Positions 1-9,003 of a DNA stretch of 64,000 bases are shown here, in pieces. Below the pieces are notes generated by a model. That model was not told where the DNA came from, did not search any database, and worked only from the letters and a program-made list of their open reading frames with translations. The stretch's first letter is position 1, and every line of letters starts with the position of its first letter. The DNA comes from Amycolatopsis saalfeldensis (GTDB taxonomy: Bacteria; Actinomycetota; Actinomycetes; Mycobacteriales; Pseudonocardiaceae), in NCBI RefSeq assembly GCF_900110575.1, contig NZ_FOEF01000001.1, positions 620,001 through 684,000 on the forward strand, given 5' to 3'. The position numbers were made by a program, and so were the translations under genes.

Positions 1-1693
1 CCGGCACGGGCGGCACGTGGTCCCGGGGCGGCAGCGGCAGCGGGCTCTCGGCGGCCACCACCGGCACGTCCTGCCGGCGCGGCAGCAGCAGGCGGAAACA
101 GGCGCCGTAGCCGGGTTCGCCCCAGGCCTCCAGCGCGCCTCCGTGCAGCCGGGCGTCCTCCTGGCTGATGGCCAGGCCGAGCCCGGTGCCGCCGGTGCGC
201 CGGTTGCGGGACGGGTCGGCCCGCCAGAACCGGTTGAACACCAGGTCGGCCTCGCCGGCCCGCAGGCCGACGCCGTGGTCCCGGACGGTGATGGCCACCG
301 CCGTCTCGTTCACCCCGACCGTCAGCACCACCGGCTTCCCCTCGCTGTGGTCGACGGCGTTGGCCAGCAGGTTGCGCAGGATGCGCTCCACGCGCCGCGC
401 GTCGACCTCGGCCGCGGCGTCCTGTTCGGGCAGGACCAGCTCCACCGTGCTGCCCGCGGTGCCGGCGATCACGCGGACCTGCTCGACGGCGCGGGTGGCG
501 ATCGGCCGGACGTCGATCAGCTCGGCCGAAAGCTCCTCGACCCCGGCGTCCAGCCGGCTGATCTCCAGCAGGTCGCCGAGCAGTGCCTCGAACCGGTCCA
601 GCTCGTCCACCAGCAGCTCCGTGGAGCGCGCGAGGCCGGCCGGGAACTGCTCGCGCGAAGCGTGCAGCACGTCGGCGGCCATCCGGACGGTGGTCAACGG
701 GGTGCGCAGCTCGTGGGAGACGTCGGAGGTGAACCGCCGCTGCAGGCCGCCGAACTCCTCGAGCTGGCGGATCTGGCCCTGGATGCTCGCGGCCATGCCG
801 TTGTAGGACACGGCGAGCTTGGCCAGGTCGTCCTCGCCGACCGCGGCGAGCCGCTGGTCGAGGTCACCGCCGGCGAACTGCTCGGCCGCGGCGGCGGCCT
901 CGCGGACCGGCCGCACCACCTGCCGCACCACCAGGTTCGTGATGCCGGCCAGCAGGATCAGCAGCACCAGCCCGCCGACCAGCAGCGTGTTCTGCACGGT
1001 CGAGACGGTGTTCTGCTCGCTGGTCAGCGGGAACAGCAAGTACAGCTGCAACGGGGTGGCCACCGAGTTGAGCGGCGTGCCGACGATCAGGTAGGTGGTG
1101 GGCCCGCTGCCCGTGTCGACGGTGTGCTCCGACCGGGCCAGGTGGTTGCCCTCCACGAACTGGCGCAGCCCCACCGGCACGGAGTTGAACGGCCCGGCGA
1201 ACACGGTGTCCTTGTCGGACTGGTCGGGTGCGGCGCTGGCCAGCACCGGCTCGAAGGTGCCCGCTGTGGAGCCCGCAGGCGAGGCGGACGTGGTGGAGAT
1301 CTTCTTGAGCGCGTTCTCCAGCCGCGTGTGCAGCGCGTCCGCCGACTCGCCGCCGACCCCCACCAGCTCGCGCGCGGCCGTGTCGGCCAGGTTCTGGGTC
1401 TGTTCGATCGCCGCGTGCCGCTTGGTGTCCAGCAGCCGCTCGGTGATCTGGTTCTGCAGCACCATGCCCAGCACGAACACCACGGCCGAGGACAGCGCGA
1501 GGGTCGAGATCGTGACGCGGAACTGCAGCGAGTGGCGCCACAGGTCGTTGAGCCCCACGGCCCGGCGGCGCGCGGAAACCACGGCACGCCGGACGAGGCG
1601 TGCCGTGGCGCGCGCGGAGACTCGCAGCCGTCCCGCCTCCGGGGCACGCGGGGTGTCCGGTTCCGGTGGTTCGGCGGGCGCTTCCGCCGTCAT
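1..1693 (-). CDS. mtrB: MtrB sensor histidine kinase (3' end cut by window edge)
   Basis: Membrane sensor kinase that phosphorylates MtrA and links the cell cycle, cell wall and osmotic state. The frame is open from the ATG at 1693 to the left edge (564 codons), close to the usual length of about 567, so only a few residues are missing. It has an N-terminal transmembrane helix near residues 60-80, an extracellular domain, a second helix near 220-245, then HAMP, HisKA and HATPase domains. The phospho-acceptor is His327 in a SHELRTPLTTVR H-box, and the N, G1, F and G2 boxes are present (RNLLANAVDH, DHGVGL, FNRFWRAD, GGTGLGLAIS). It starts 8 bases after the mtrA stop, so the two are co-transcribed. 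Confidence 0.95.
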   Translation of the reverse strand, partial: MTAEAPAEPPEPDTPRAPEAGRLRVSARATARLVRRAVVSARRRAVGLNDLWRHSLQFRVTISTLALSSAVVFVLGMVLQNQITERLLDTKRHAAIEQTQNLADTAARELVGVGGESADALHTRLENALKKISTTSASPAGSTAGTFEPVLASAAPDQSDKDTVFAGPFNSVPVGLRQFVEGNHLARSEHTVDTGSGPTTYLIVGTPLNSVATPLQLYLLFPLTSEQNTVSTVQNTLLVGGLVLLILLAGITNLVVRQVVRPVREAAAAAEQFAGGDLDQRLAAVGEDDLAKLAVSYNGMAASIQGQIRQLEEFGGLQRRFTSDVSHELRTPLTTVRMAADVLHASREQFPAGLARSTELLVDELDRFEALLGDLLEISRLDAGVEELSAELIDVRPIATRAVEQVRVIAGTAGSTVELVLPEQDAAAEVDARRVERILRNLLANAVDHSEGKPVVLTVGVNETAVAITVRDHGVGLRAGEADLVFNRFWRADPSRNRRTGGTGLGLAISQEDARLHGGALEAWGEPGYGACFRLLLPRRQDVPVVAAESPLPLPPRDHVPPVP

Positions 1694-1700
1694 CGCCCGA

Positions 1701-2378
1701 TCACGGCGGGCCGGCCTTGTAACCGACGCCGCGCACCGTCAACACCACCTCGGGGTGCTCCGGGTCCTTCTCGACCTTCGACCGCAGGCGCTGGACGTGC
1801 ACGTTGACCAGCCGGGTGTCGGCCGCGTGCCGGTAGCCCCAGACCTGCTCCAGCAGCACCTCGCGGGTGAACACCTGGCGCGGCTTGCGGGCCAGCGCCA
1901 CCAGCAGGTCGAACTCCAGCGGGGTCAGCGGGATGGCCTTGCCCTCGCGGGTGACCTCGTGGCCGGGCACGTCGATGGCCAGGTCGCCGATGGTCAGCGA
2001 CTCGGCCGGCTCGGCCTCGGTGCGGCGCATCCGGGCGCGGACCCGGGCGACCAGCTCCTTCGGCTTGAACGGCTTCACCACGTAGTCGTCGGCGCCGGAC
2101 TCCAGGCCCAGCACTATGTCCACGGTGTCGCTCTTGGCCGTCAGCATGACGATGGGCACGCCGGACTCGGCGCGGATCGCCTTGCAGACGTCGATGCCGT
2201 TCATGCCGGGCAGCATGAGGTCGAGCAGGACGAGATCCGGCTTCAGCTCCCGCAGCGCCGGCAGCGCCCTCGAACCGTCCGCGACCACCGCGGTGTCGAA
2301 CCCCTCGCCGCGGAGCACGATGGTGAGCATCTCCGCGAGCGCGGGGTCGTCGTCGACCACCAAGACACGTGCCTTCAT
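1701..2378 (-). CDS. mtrA: MtrA OmpR/PhoB-type response regulator
   Basis: DNA-binding response regulator partnered with MtrB. Receiver domain at about residues 3-118 with acidic pocket DDD (9-11) and phospho-acceptor Asp53 (LLDLMLPGMNG); the C-terminal winged-helix domain ends in VRGVGYKAGPP, as in mycobacterial MtrA. The ATG at 2378 gives 225 residues; an in-frame GTG two codons upstream (2384) is an alternative. In mycobacteria mtrA directly follows tmk. Here about 5 kb of methylglycine-oxidation genes separates them. Confidence 0.96.
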   Translation of the reverse strand: MKARVLVVDDDPALAEMLTIVLRGEGFDTAVVADGSRALPALRELKPDLVLLDLMLPGMNGIDVCKAIRAESGVPIVMLTAKSDTVDIVLGLESGADDYVVKPFKPKELVARVRARMRRTEAEPAESLTIGDLAIDVPGHEVTREGKAIPLTPLEFDLLVALARKPRQVFTREVLLEQVWGYRHAADTRLVNVHVQRLRSKVEKDPEHPEVVLTVRGVGYKAGPP

Positions 2379-2511
2379 GAGCACATGTTCGCACTAGTTC
2401 GCACGGGCCCGGGCACGACCCGCGCGTTTGACCACCAGAAAGATCAAGATCGGGGCACCCCGTTGCTCCATCCGGACGCGTGCGGCGCACCGCCGGCCGG
2501 TCCGGAATGGC

Positions 2512-2844
2512 TCAGGCGACGTCCTCGACACCGGCGATGGCGGGCACCGGCGCGTCGACGTAGACGACGCCTTCGGTGACGACAACCGCGTACGTGCGCA
2601 CGGGGTTCTTCGCAGGCAGACAGCTCGGCATGCCGGTGCGGAGGTCGAACAGCGCGGCGTGCAGCGGGCACTCCACGAAGCAGCCTTCGAGCCAGCCGTC
2701 GGCCAGCGACGCGTCCTGGTGGGTGCAGGTGTCGTCGATGGCGTAGAAGCCGTCTTCGGTGTGGAAGATCGAGATCGGGACGGGACCGTCGAGGCGGAGC
2801 GCTTCGCCTTCGGGCAGGTCGGCGGCGGCGCAGGCGCGGATCAT
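2512..2844 (-). CDS. Small Rieske [2Fe-2S] ferredoxin
   Basis: A 110-residue stand-alone Rieske protein of the non-heme-iron oxygenase ferredoxin type. Cluster ligands are visible as C40-T-H42 and C59-P-L-H62, with hydrophobic beta-strand spacing typical of the fold. It is transcribed divergently from the IclR regulator and next to dimethylglycine- and sarcosine-oxidising genes. The inferred role is electron delivery to an oxygenase or demethylase of the same methylamine pathway, but no oxygenase alpha subunit lies in this window, so the partner is unknown. Confidence 0.85.
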   Translation of the reverse strand: MIRACAAADLPEGEALRLDGPVPISIFHTEDGFYAIDDTCTHQDASLADGWLEGCFVECPLHAALFDLRTGMPSCLPAKNPVRTYAVVVTEGVVYVDAPVPAIAGVEDVA

Positions 2845-2893
2845 CAGGGGCCTCCGGGAAACAGGTCACGGGAACCGAAGACGGTTCGGCAGT

Positions 2894-2933
2894 TTGTTGC
2901 GTATCGCGAGACAGGACGTACTGTGCGCAACAA
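2894..2933. promoter_or_regulatory. Candidate IclR operator in the divergent ferredoxin/iclR promoter
   Basis: Perfect 8-bp inverted repeat: TTGTTGCG (2894-2901) and CGCAACAA (2926-2933). The inner GTTGC and GCAAC half-sites start 31 nt apart. The same half-sites at the same spacing recur upstream of the dimethylglycine oxidase gene (3883-3921), suggesting one regulator acts at both. Binding by the adjacent IclR protein is inference. Confidence 0.5.
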
Positions 2934-3004
2934 TCCGGGTTACGCACCCTCGTCGTCAAGGGATTCGCCCGCTCAGCCGAACAGATCCACCCCCAGCGGT
3001 TAGT

Positions 3005-3021
3005 GTTGCGCTATGCGGAAC
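3005..3021. promoter_or_regulatory. Imperfect palindrome over the iclR start codon
   Basis: GTTGCGCTATGCGGAAC is a 17-bp near-palindrome (6 of 8 pairs match) that includes the ATG of the regulator and another GTTGCG half-site. A plausible autoregulatory site; weak evidence. Confidence 0.3.
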
Positions 3022-3798
3022 CAGGACTCGGGCAACGCAACGGGAAGTCAAGTTCAGTCGGTCGACCGCGCGATCAACGTGCTGGAACTGCTGGCGCGCA
3101 ACGGCGAGTCGGGGATCACCGAGATCGCCGGCGAGCTGGGGGTGCACAAGTCGACCGCGTCCCGGCTGCTCAGTGTCCTGGAGTCGCACGGCCTGGTCGA
3201 GCAGCTGGGCGAGCGCGGCAAGTACGCGATCGGCTTCGGCATCGTCCGGCTGGCCGGCGCGGCCACCGGCCGGATGGACATCGCGAAGCTCGGCCGCCAG
3301 ACCTGCCAGTCGCTCGCCGAGGAGCTCGGCGAGACGGTGAACATCGCGATCGCCGACGACGGCGTGGCCATCAACATCAGCCAGGCCCGCGGCGCGGCCG
3401 CCATCACCACGCAGAACTGGACCGGCCAGCGGACCCCGCTGCACGCGACGTCCAGCGGCAAGGTCCTGCTGGCGTACATGGGCGAGCCGGACCGCAAGCG
3501 CGTGCTGAACCACGACCTGGAGCCCTACACCCCGCGCACCACGGTGGACGCCGAGGAGCTGGACCACGAACTGGAGCGCGTCGCCGAAGACGGTTACGCG
3601 GCCTGCTTCGAGGAGTTCGAACTCGGCATGCACGCGGTCGCGGTGCCGATCCACGGCCCCGGCGGCGAGGTGGTCGCGGCGATGAGCGCGTCCGGGCCGT
3701 CCTATCGCCTTTCGAAGCAGCGGATACGACAGATTGTCCGGCCGATGTCCGAAGCGGCGCAAGAACTTTCGGCCCAGCTCGGCTACTTCACGAGCTGA
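3013..3798 (+). CDS. IclR-family transcriptional regulator
   Basis: 261 residues. The winged helix-turn-helix lies at about residues 15-75 (AINVLELLA, then ITEIAGELGVHKSTASRLL), followed by an IclR effector-binding domain to the C-terminus (LHATSSGKVLLAYM is a typical core). IclR proteins bind small carbon substrates and usually repress adjacent catabolic genes. Its neighbours are methylglycine-oxidising enzymes, so a betaine/dimethylglycine/sarcosine pathway ligand is likely by inference. Confidence 0.9.
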   Translation: MRNQDSGNATGSQVQSVDRAINVLELLARNGESGITEIAGELGVHKSTASRLLSVLESHGLVEQLGERGKYAIGFGIVRLAGAATGRMDIAKLGRQTCQSLAEELGETVNIAIADDGVAINISQARGAAAITTQNWTGQRTPLHATSSGKVLLAYMGEPDRKRVLNHDLEPYTPRTTVDAEELDHELERVAEDGYAACFEEFELGMHAVAVPIHGPGGEVVAAMSASGPSYRLSKQRIRQIVRPMSEAAQELSAQLGYFTS

Positions 3799-3856
3799 CC
3801 GGGCCACGCGCGCCACCAGCCTGAGGACTGGCTGAAAACCGCATCCTCGCGCGCTC

Positions 3857-3921
3857 TTGACACCGTGCCCGCGATCCCGCACTTTGTTGCAGAAGACGGA
3901 ACACCATCCCCCATACGCAAC
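3857..3921 (+). promoter_or_regulatory. Promoter and candidate operator of the dimethylglycine oxidase gene
   Basis: TTGACA at 3857-3862 is a consensus -35. The -10 would fall near 3880-3885 (CACTTT, weak). Overlapping and following it are TTTGTTGC (3883-3890) and CGCAAC (3916-3921). Their GTTGC and GCAAC cores start 31 nt apart, exactly as at 2896/2927. This fits repression by the neighbouring IclR protein. Confidence 0.45.
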
Positions 3922-4014
3922 CTGCCCGCTGCCCGGCGGGTCGTTCGGCATGCCTGTCTCACCCCGAGCCGGCGCGTCCGCCGTGGACGCCCCGGCAGGC
4001 AGGAGGTACCCGCG

Positions 4015-6447
4015 ATGGCAGCCCGACCGCGAGTGGTCGTCATCGGTGCCGGGCTCGTCGGCTGCGCGCTGGCCGACGAGCTGACCGAGCGCGGCTGGAC
4101 CGACGTCACCGTGCTGGAGCAGAACGGCCTCTTCGCCACCGGCGGGTCCACCCCGCAGTCGCCGGGACTGGTGTTCCAGACCGGCGCGGACCGCACGATG
4201 ACGGAGCTCGCCAAGTACACCGTCGCGAAGTACAGCTCGCTGACGCTGGCCGGCACGTGGTGCTTCCAGCCTGTCGGCGGCCTCGAGGTGGCGGCCACGC
4301 CGGAGCGGCTCGCGGACCTGAAGCGGCGGCACGGCTGGGCCACGGCGTCCGGCGTGCGCAGCTACCTGCGGACACCGGGCGAATGCGCCGAACTGCACCC
4401 GCTGCTGGACGCGGCGAAGGTGCTGGGCGGCCTCCACATCCCCGGCGACGGCCTGGCGAAGCCGTTGCGCGCGGCCGAGGCCCAGGCCCGCCGCGCCCGG
4501 GACCGCGGGGCGAAGTTCCTTGCACACCAACGAGTCACGGGCGTCGAGCGGCACGCCGGACGGGTCACCGGCGTGGTCACCGAGACCGATCGCTTCCGCG
4601 CCGACGTGGTGGTCTCGTGCGCCGGGAGGTGGGCGCCGCTGGTCGGGCAGCTGGTGGACCTCGCCGTGCCGCTGGTGCCGATGGCGCACCCGTACGCCCG
4701 CACCACGCCCCTGCCCGCGCTGGCCGGCGACAACGACGACTTCACCGAGGCGGGCAAGCCGATCCTGCGCCATCAGGACGCCGGCCTGTACTTCCGCGAG
4801 CACGTCGACCGGCTCGGCATCGGCTCCTGCGGGCACCGGGCGATGCCGGCCGGCCCCGCGGATCCGGGGCAGCCGGGCAGTGCCTTCACCCCGGCCGGCT
4901 TCGAGGACGCGTGGGCCGCCGCCGTCGACCTGCTGCCGGTGCTGGGCGAGGCCAAGGTGGAAGACGGCGTCAACGGCCTCTTCCCCGTCACCCCGGACGG
5001 GATGCCGTTGCTCGGCGAGCACCCGGACCTCGACGGCTTCTGGGTGGCCGAGGCCGTCTCGGTCACGTACTCCGCGGGCGTCGCCAGGGAAACGGCGCGC
5101 TGGCTCGTCGACGGGCAGCCGCAGCTCGACCTGCACGCGAGCGACCTCGCGCGGTTCGAGCAGGTGCAGCTGGCGCCGGACCACGTGCGCGAGCGCTGCC
5201 TCCGCAGCTTCGTGGAGGTCTGCGACATCATCCATCCCCGGCAACCGGCCGAGCAGCCGCGGCCGCTGCGCACCTCGCCGTTCTACGAGCGGCACACCGA
5301 GCTGGGCGCGTACTTCCTGGAATCCGGCGGCTGGGAGCGGCCGCAGTGGTTCGCCGCGAACGAAAACCTGCCGGAGGTCGCGCAGGTGCCGGCGCGCAGC
5401 GGCTGGGCCGCCCGGTACTGGTCCCCGGTCGGCGGCGCCGAGGCGCTGGTGGCGCGCAGGCGGGTGGCGATGTTCGACCTGACCCCGGTGCAGCGGCTGG
5501 AGGTGACCGGCCCCGGCGCGCTGCCGTTCCTGCAGGCGATGACCACGAACCAGCTGGACAAGGCGCCCGGCGCGGTGACGTACACGCTGCTGCTGGGCGA
5601 ACACGGCGGCGTGCGCAGCGACCTCACCGTCGCGCGGCTCGGGCCCGAGCGGTTCCAGGTGGGCGTGAACGGCAGCCTCGACGTCGACTGGCTGCGCCGC
5701 CACCTGCCCGGCGACGGCGCGGTGCAGGTCCACGAGACCACCGCGGGCACGTGCGGCGTCGGCCTGTGGGGCCCGCTCGCGCGGCAGGTGCTGCAGCCAC
5801 TGTCCACAACGGACTTCTCGCACGCCGGGATGGGCTACTTCCGCGCGCTGCGCGCGTATGTCGGCAACGTCCCGGTTGTCGCCCTGCGACTGTCCACTGT
5901 GGGCGAACTGGGCTGGGAGCTGTACACCACCGCGGACCTCGGCCGGCGGCTGTGGGACACGCTGTGGGAGGCCGGGCAGCCGCACGGGGTGATCGCCGCC
6001 GGGCGCGAGGCCGTCTCGAGCATGCGGCTGGAGAAGGGCTATCGCTCGTGGGGCACGGACGTCACCGCCGAGCACGACCCGTTCGAGGCCGGGCTCGGCT
6101 TCGCGGTGCGGATGGACAAGGGCTACTTCCTCGGCCGCGACGCGCTGCGAGGCCGGTCCGAGGCGACGGTGAGCCGGAAGCTGACCTGCCTGACCGTCGA
6201 CGATCCGCAGGCCGTGGTGCTGGGCAAGGAACCGGTGTACGCCGAGGGGCGGCCCGCGGGCTACGTCACCAGCGCCGCGTACGGGTACACGGTCGGCAAG
6301 AACATCGCGTACGCCTGGCTTCCGGTGGAGTACACCAGACCCGGGACGCCCGTGGAGATCGAGTACTTCGGCGCGAAAGTCCCCGCCGTGGTGGCCGTCG
6401 AGCCGCTGTTCGACGTCGGCCGGACCCGGTTGCGGAGCGCCGCGTGA
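4015..6447 (+). CDS. Dimethylglycine-oxidase-like FAD oxidoreductase fused to a GcvT domain
   Basis: 810 residues, the architecture of actinobacterial dimethylglycine oxidase: an N-terminal FAD/DAO domain ([10 protein letters not shown] near residue 6, to about 400) and a C-terminal folate-binding GcvT domain (about 420-800; [20 protein letters not shown]). The family oxidises an N-methyl group and passes the one-carbon unit to tetrahydrofolate. The start is fixed by AGGAGGT at 4001-4007. Residues 43-52 read [10 protein letters not shown]: the family's flavin-linking His in the GGST-x-H motif is Gln48 here, so the FAD is probably not covalently bound, or the substrate has shifted. The stop overlaps the next gene's GTG start. 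Confidence 0.88.
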   Translation: MAARPRVVVIGAGLVGCALADELTERGWTDVTVLEQNGLFATGGSTPQSPGLVFQTGADRTMTELAKYTVAKYSSLTLAGTWCFQPVGGLEVAATPERLADLKRRHGWATASGVRSYLRTPGECAELHPLLDAAKVLGGLHIPGDGLAKPLRAAEAQARRARDRGAKFLAHQRVTGVERHAGRVTGVVTETDRFRADVVVSCAGRWAPLVGQLVDLAVPLVPMAHPYARTTPLPALAGDNDDFTEAGKPILRHQDAGLYFREHVDRLGIGSCGHRAMPAGPADPGQPGSAFTPAGFEDAWAAAVDLLPVLGEAKVEDGVNGLFPVTPDGMPLLGEHPDLDGFWVAEAVSVTYSAGVARETARWLVDGQPQLDLHASDLARFEQVQLAPDHVRERCLRSFVEVCDIIHPRQPAEQPRPLRTSPFYERHTELGAYFLESGGWERPQWFAANENLPEVAQVPARSGWAARYWSPVGGAEALVARRRVAMFDLTPVQRLEVTGPGALPFLQAMTTNQLDKAPGAVTYTLLLGEHGGVRSDLTVARLGPERFQVGVNGSLDVDWLRRHLPGDGAVQVHETTAGTCGVGLWGPLARQVLQPLSTTDFSHAGMGYFRALRAYVGNVPVVALRLSTVGELGWELYTTADLGRRLWDTLWEAGQPHGVIAAGREAVSSMRLEKGYRSWGTDVTAEHDPFEAGLGFAVRMDKGYFLGRDALRGRSEATVSRKLTCLTVDDPQAVVLGKEPVYAEGRPAGYVTSAAYGYTVGKNIAYAWLPVEYTRPGTPVEIEYFGAKVPAVVAVEPLFDVGRTRLRSAA

Positions 6448-7571
6448 CGCACTACGACGTGATCGTGGCCGGGCTCGGCGGGATGGGCAGCGCCGCGGCG
6501 TACCAGCTGGCGCGGCGGGGGCAGCGGGTGCTCGGCCTCGACCAGTTCGCGCCCGTGCACAACCTCGGCTCCAGCCACGGCGGCTCGCGGATCACGCGCC
6601 AGGCGTACCTCGAAGGCCCGGACTACGTGCCGCTGCTGCTGCGCGCGCACGAGCTGTGGGACGAAATCGAACGTGACACCGGGCGCGAGGTCTTCACCCG
6701 CTGCGGCGGGCTGATGGTCGGGCAGCCGGACTCGCAGACGGTCGCGGGCAGCCGGCTTTCGGCGGAGAAGTTCGACATCCCGCACGAGCTGCTCGACGCC
6801 GCCGACGTCCGCCGCCGCTTCCCGACGATGGTCCCGCTCGACGACGAAGTGGCGCTGTACGAGCCGGGCGCCGGCTTCGTCTCGCCCGAGGGCAGCGTCG
6901 CGGCGCACCTGCAACTCGCGGCGCGCTTCGGCGCGGAGCTGCACCACGAAGAGCAAGTGTTCACTTGGAGCACCTCGGAAAGCGGCGTACGCGTCGGGAC
7001 GGCGTCGAGCTATTACACAGCTTCACAGCTCGTGCTCTGTCCGGGCGCGTGGGCGCCGTGCCTGCTGTCAGGACTCGGCGTCGAGTTCGAGGTGCAGCGT
7101 CAGGTGCAGTACTGGTTCAGACCTTCGGGCGACGCGTCGGCGTACGCGCCTTCGCGCCAGCCGGTCTACCTCTGGGAGACAGACGAGGACACGCAGTTCT
7201 ACGGCTTCCCGGCCAGCGCCGGCCAGGACGTGAAGGTGGCTTCGCACCTGGGCGGGACGCCGTGCACCGCCGAGACGATCGACCGCCGGGTGGACGAATC
7301 CGAGATCCGCCGGATGGCCGCGCTCGCCGGCTCCCGCCTCCCGACGCTGCCGGGCGAGTTCCGGCGCGCGGCGACCTGCCTGTACACGAACACCCCCGAC
7401 GAGCACTTCGTCCTCGCCCGGCACCCGGACCACCCACGCGCCGTCGTGGCGTGCGGGTTTTCCGGCCACGGCTTCAAATTCGCCCCGGTGGTCGGTGAGA
7501 TCCTGGCCGATCTCGTCCTCGACGGGAGCACGCCGCACCCGATCGCGCTGTTCGACCCGGCGCGATTCTGA
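6444..7571 (+). CDS. Monomeric sarcosine oxidase / N-methyl amino acid oxidase (SolA-type)
   Basis: 375-residue flavoprotein. The dinucleotide-binding motif GLGGMG is at residues 10-15, and [10 protein letters not shown] matches the active-site arginine region of the MSOX/MTOX family. Cys312 ([16 protein letters not shown]) corresponds to the covalent FAD cysteine, so this enzyme, unlike its upstream neighbour, keeps its flavinylation site. The GTG start overlaps the upstream TGA (GTGA), so translation is coupled. Likely role: oxidation of sarcosine produced by the upstream enzyme. The exact N-methylated substrate cannot be decided from sequence. Confidence 0.85.
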   Translation: MTHYDVIVAGLGGMGSAAAYQLARRGQRVLGLDQFAPVHNLGSSHGGSRITRQAYLEGPDYVPLLLRAHELWDEIERDTGREVFTRCGGLMVGQPDSQTVAGSRLSAEKFDIPHELLDAADVRRRFPTMVPLDDEVALYEPGAGFVSPEGSVAAHLQLAARFGAELHHEEQVFTWSTSESGVRVGTASSYYTASQLVLCPGAWAPCLLSGLGVEFEVQRQVQYWFRPSGDASAYAPSRQPVYLWETDEDTQFYGFPASAGQDVKVASHLGGTPCTAETIDRRVDESEIRRMAALAGSRLPTLPGEFRRAATCLYTNTPDEHFVLARHPDHPRAVVACGFSGHGFKFAPVVGEILADLVLDGSTPHPIALFDPARF

Positions 7572-7575
7572 CTGT

Positions 7576-8217
7576 TCAGGCGAGCAGGGACTTCGCGAGC
7601 GTCGGCAGGTCCACTCCGGCGACACCGTCGAGGACGTGCCACGGCGCGAGCCAACCGGAAGCGGCCAGCTCGTCGTACACGGCGGCGCAACGTTGCTGCA
7701 GGGCGTCGTCGGACTCGAAGGCGTCGCGGGCGCGGTCGGCTTCCGTCGCGGCGCGGCGCACCGCGCGTTCGGCCGCGATTTCGGGGGCCACCCGCAAGAG
7801 CAGGTGCGCGTCCGGGCGCGGCAGCGCGAACCGGCCGACCTCCAGGTCCCACACCCACTGCACCACTTCGCCTTTGGCGGACTGGCGCAGGCGGGCAGCG
7901 GCGTACGCGGCATTCGAGGCGACGTAACGGTCGAGCAGCACCACATCGTGCTCGGCACGCAACGCGCGGATCTCGTCCGCGGCGCCGCTGCGGTCGAGCG
8001 CGTACAGCATCGCCATGCCGTACACCGAGTCGGCGAGGTCGCCGTGACCGCGATGCAGAGCTTCACGCACGAGGTCGGCGTGGACGCTGCGGCCATAGCG
8101 CGGGAAGGCGAGAGTCGCGACGCTCGCCCCGTTCTCGCCGAGGGCAGCGGTCAGCCCGTCCGCCAGGGTGCGTTTGCCCGCACCGTCCAGACCTTCGATC
8201 ACGACCAGTCGCCCCAC
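7576..8217 (-). CDS. tmk: Thymidylate kinase
   Basis: Phosphorylates dTMP to dTDP. 213 residues; P-loop at 9-17 (GLDGAGKRT), with the K-R-T variant also seen in mycobacterial Tmk, the DR(Y) motif in LLDRYVASNAAY, and the FPRYG segment. The C-terminal Q-Q-R-C lid region matches the actinobacterial form. It converges on the sarcosine oxidase gene with a 4-base gap. It lies upstream of mtrA as in mycobacteria, but with the methylglycine cassette between. Confidence 0.95.
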   Translation of the reverse strand: MGRLVVIEGLDGAGKRTLADGLTAALGENGASVATLAFPRYGRSVHADLVREALHRGHGDLADSVYGMAMLYALDRSGAADEIRALRAEHDVVLLDRYVASNAAYAAARLRQSAKGEVVQWVWDLEVGRFALPRPDAHLLLRVAPEIAAERAVRRAATEADRARDAFESDDALQQRCAAVYDELAASGWLAPWHVLDGVAGVDLPTLAKSLLA

Positions 8218-8260
8218 GCGGCCCAGCGTAACGGGGCGGGGCCGCGAGTGGTCGACCGGC

Positions 8261-8290
8261 GGCCCGGCGGGAGGACGGCACCGCCGGGCC
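8261..8290 (-). terminator. Stem-loop after the membrane protein gene
   Basis: Perfect 10-bp stem (GGCCCGGCGG 8261-8270 with CCGCCGGGCC 8281-8290) and 10-nt loop, directly downstream of the minus-strand gene ending at 8302. There is no clear U-run, as is common in high-GC actinobacteria. Confidence 0.55.
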
Positions 8291-8301
8291 GGCCGGCCCG
8301 T

Positions 8302-8814
8302 CTAGGCGGCCTCGCGGCGCGCGTACAGCAGGTAGCCGGCGCCGCTCATGACCAGCAGGCCGGCGAGGATGACCAGGGCGATCCACGCGTCGTCGTGAGT
8401 CGGCGGCGCTTGGCCGCGGTTGTCGCCGTCGCGGGGCAGGACGTTGCTCACGAGGTTGTAGCTGTACGGGCCGGCCAGCTTGTCGGCGTCCTGGCCGGAG
8501 ACCGTGGGCCGATAGCCGGTGAGGGTGGCGCGGGGGCGCATCAGCAGGGCGCCGGACGACAGCGCGAGGCCGGCGGCGGCGGTGCGCGCCGCGGCGAGGT
8601 CGGCGTTGCTGACGCCGGCGGGCTGCGCCGCGCCCGCGCCCGGTGCCGTCGCCAGCAACGCCAAGCCCGCAAGCACCACGAGCACCAGGAGGCGGCGGCT
8701 CAGCGCGCCGTCCCGGTGAGTGCGTGCGTCCAGGTGAAGCCCGGTGTTCTCCGGCTGCGGAGCGCGTCCTGAGTGGACGCCGGCGGAACGAACCCGTATC
8801 GACATCACCGCCAC
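8302..8814 (-). CDS. Membrane-anchored protein of unknown function
   Basis: About 170 residues from the GTG at 8814 (AAAGGGG just upstream); the ATG at 8805 is an alternative. An N-terminal hydrophobic helix (RRLLVLVVLAGLALLA) is followed by an Ala-rich, probably extracytoplasmic domain and a C-terminal helix (WIALVILAGLLVMSGAGYLL) ending in a short Arg-rich tail. I do not recognise a family. It is divergent from the XRE-type regulator and lies upstream of tmk. Confidence 0.65.
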   Translation of the reverse strand: MAVMSIRVRSAGVHSGRAPQPENTGLHLDARTHRDGALSRRLLVLVVLAGLALLATAPGAGAAQPAGVSNADLAAARTAAAGLALSSGALLMRPRATLTGYRPTVSGQDADKLAGPYSYNLVSNVLPRDGDNRGQAPPTHDDAWIALVILAGLLVMSGAGYLLYARREAA

Positions 8815-8910
8815 GGACCCCTTTCGCCGCAAGTCACGAACCCGGCCATCGGTCGTCACAACGGTGAACAGTGCGGTGACCGAGAGCAAGGTGCTCTTCC
8901 GGTGATCAGG

Positions 8911-8935
8911 GTGTTCCGGGGTTGTTGTGGAACAC
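8911..8935. promoter_or_regulatory. Inverted repeat in the divergent promoter region
   Basis: GTGTTCC (8911-8917) and GGAACAC (8929-8935) form a perfect 7-bp inverted repeat with an 11-nt spacer, between the membrane protein gene and the XRE-type regulator. Possible operator. Confidence 0.35.
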
Positions 8936-9003
8936 GGAACGGGCAGCCTTCCGTGGCCAACCACCCCAAACGGGGGTCGGACCGACTACCGTGCGCTGCT
9001 AAC

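Noticed and set aside
2956..6075. Very long open frame on the minus strand, antisense to the dimethylglycine oxidase gene
   Set aside because: It is the high-G+C third-position shadow of real plus-strand genes: Arg/Gly/Ala/Pro-rich, no family motif, no start signal, and it runs through iclR and its promoter.
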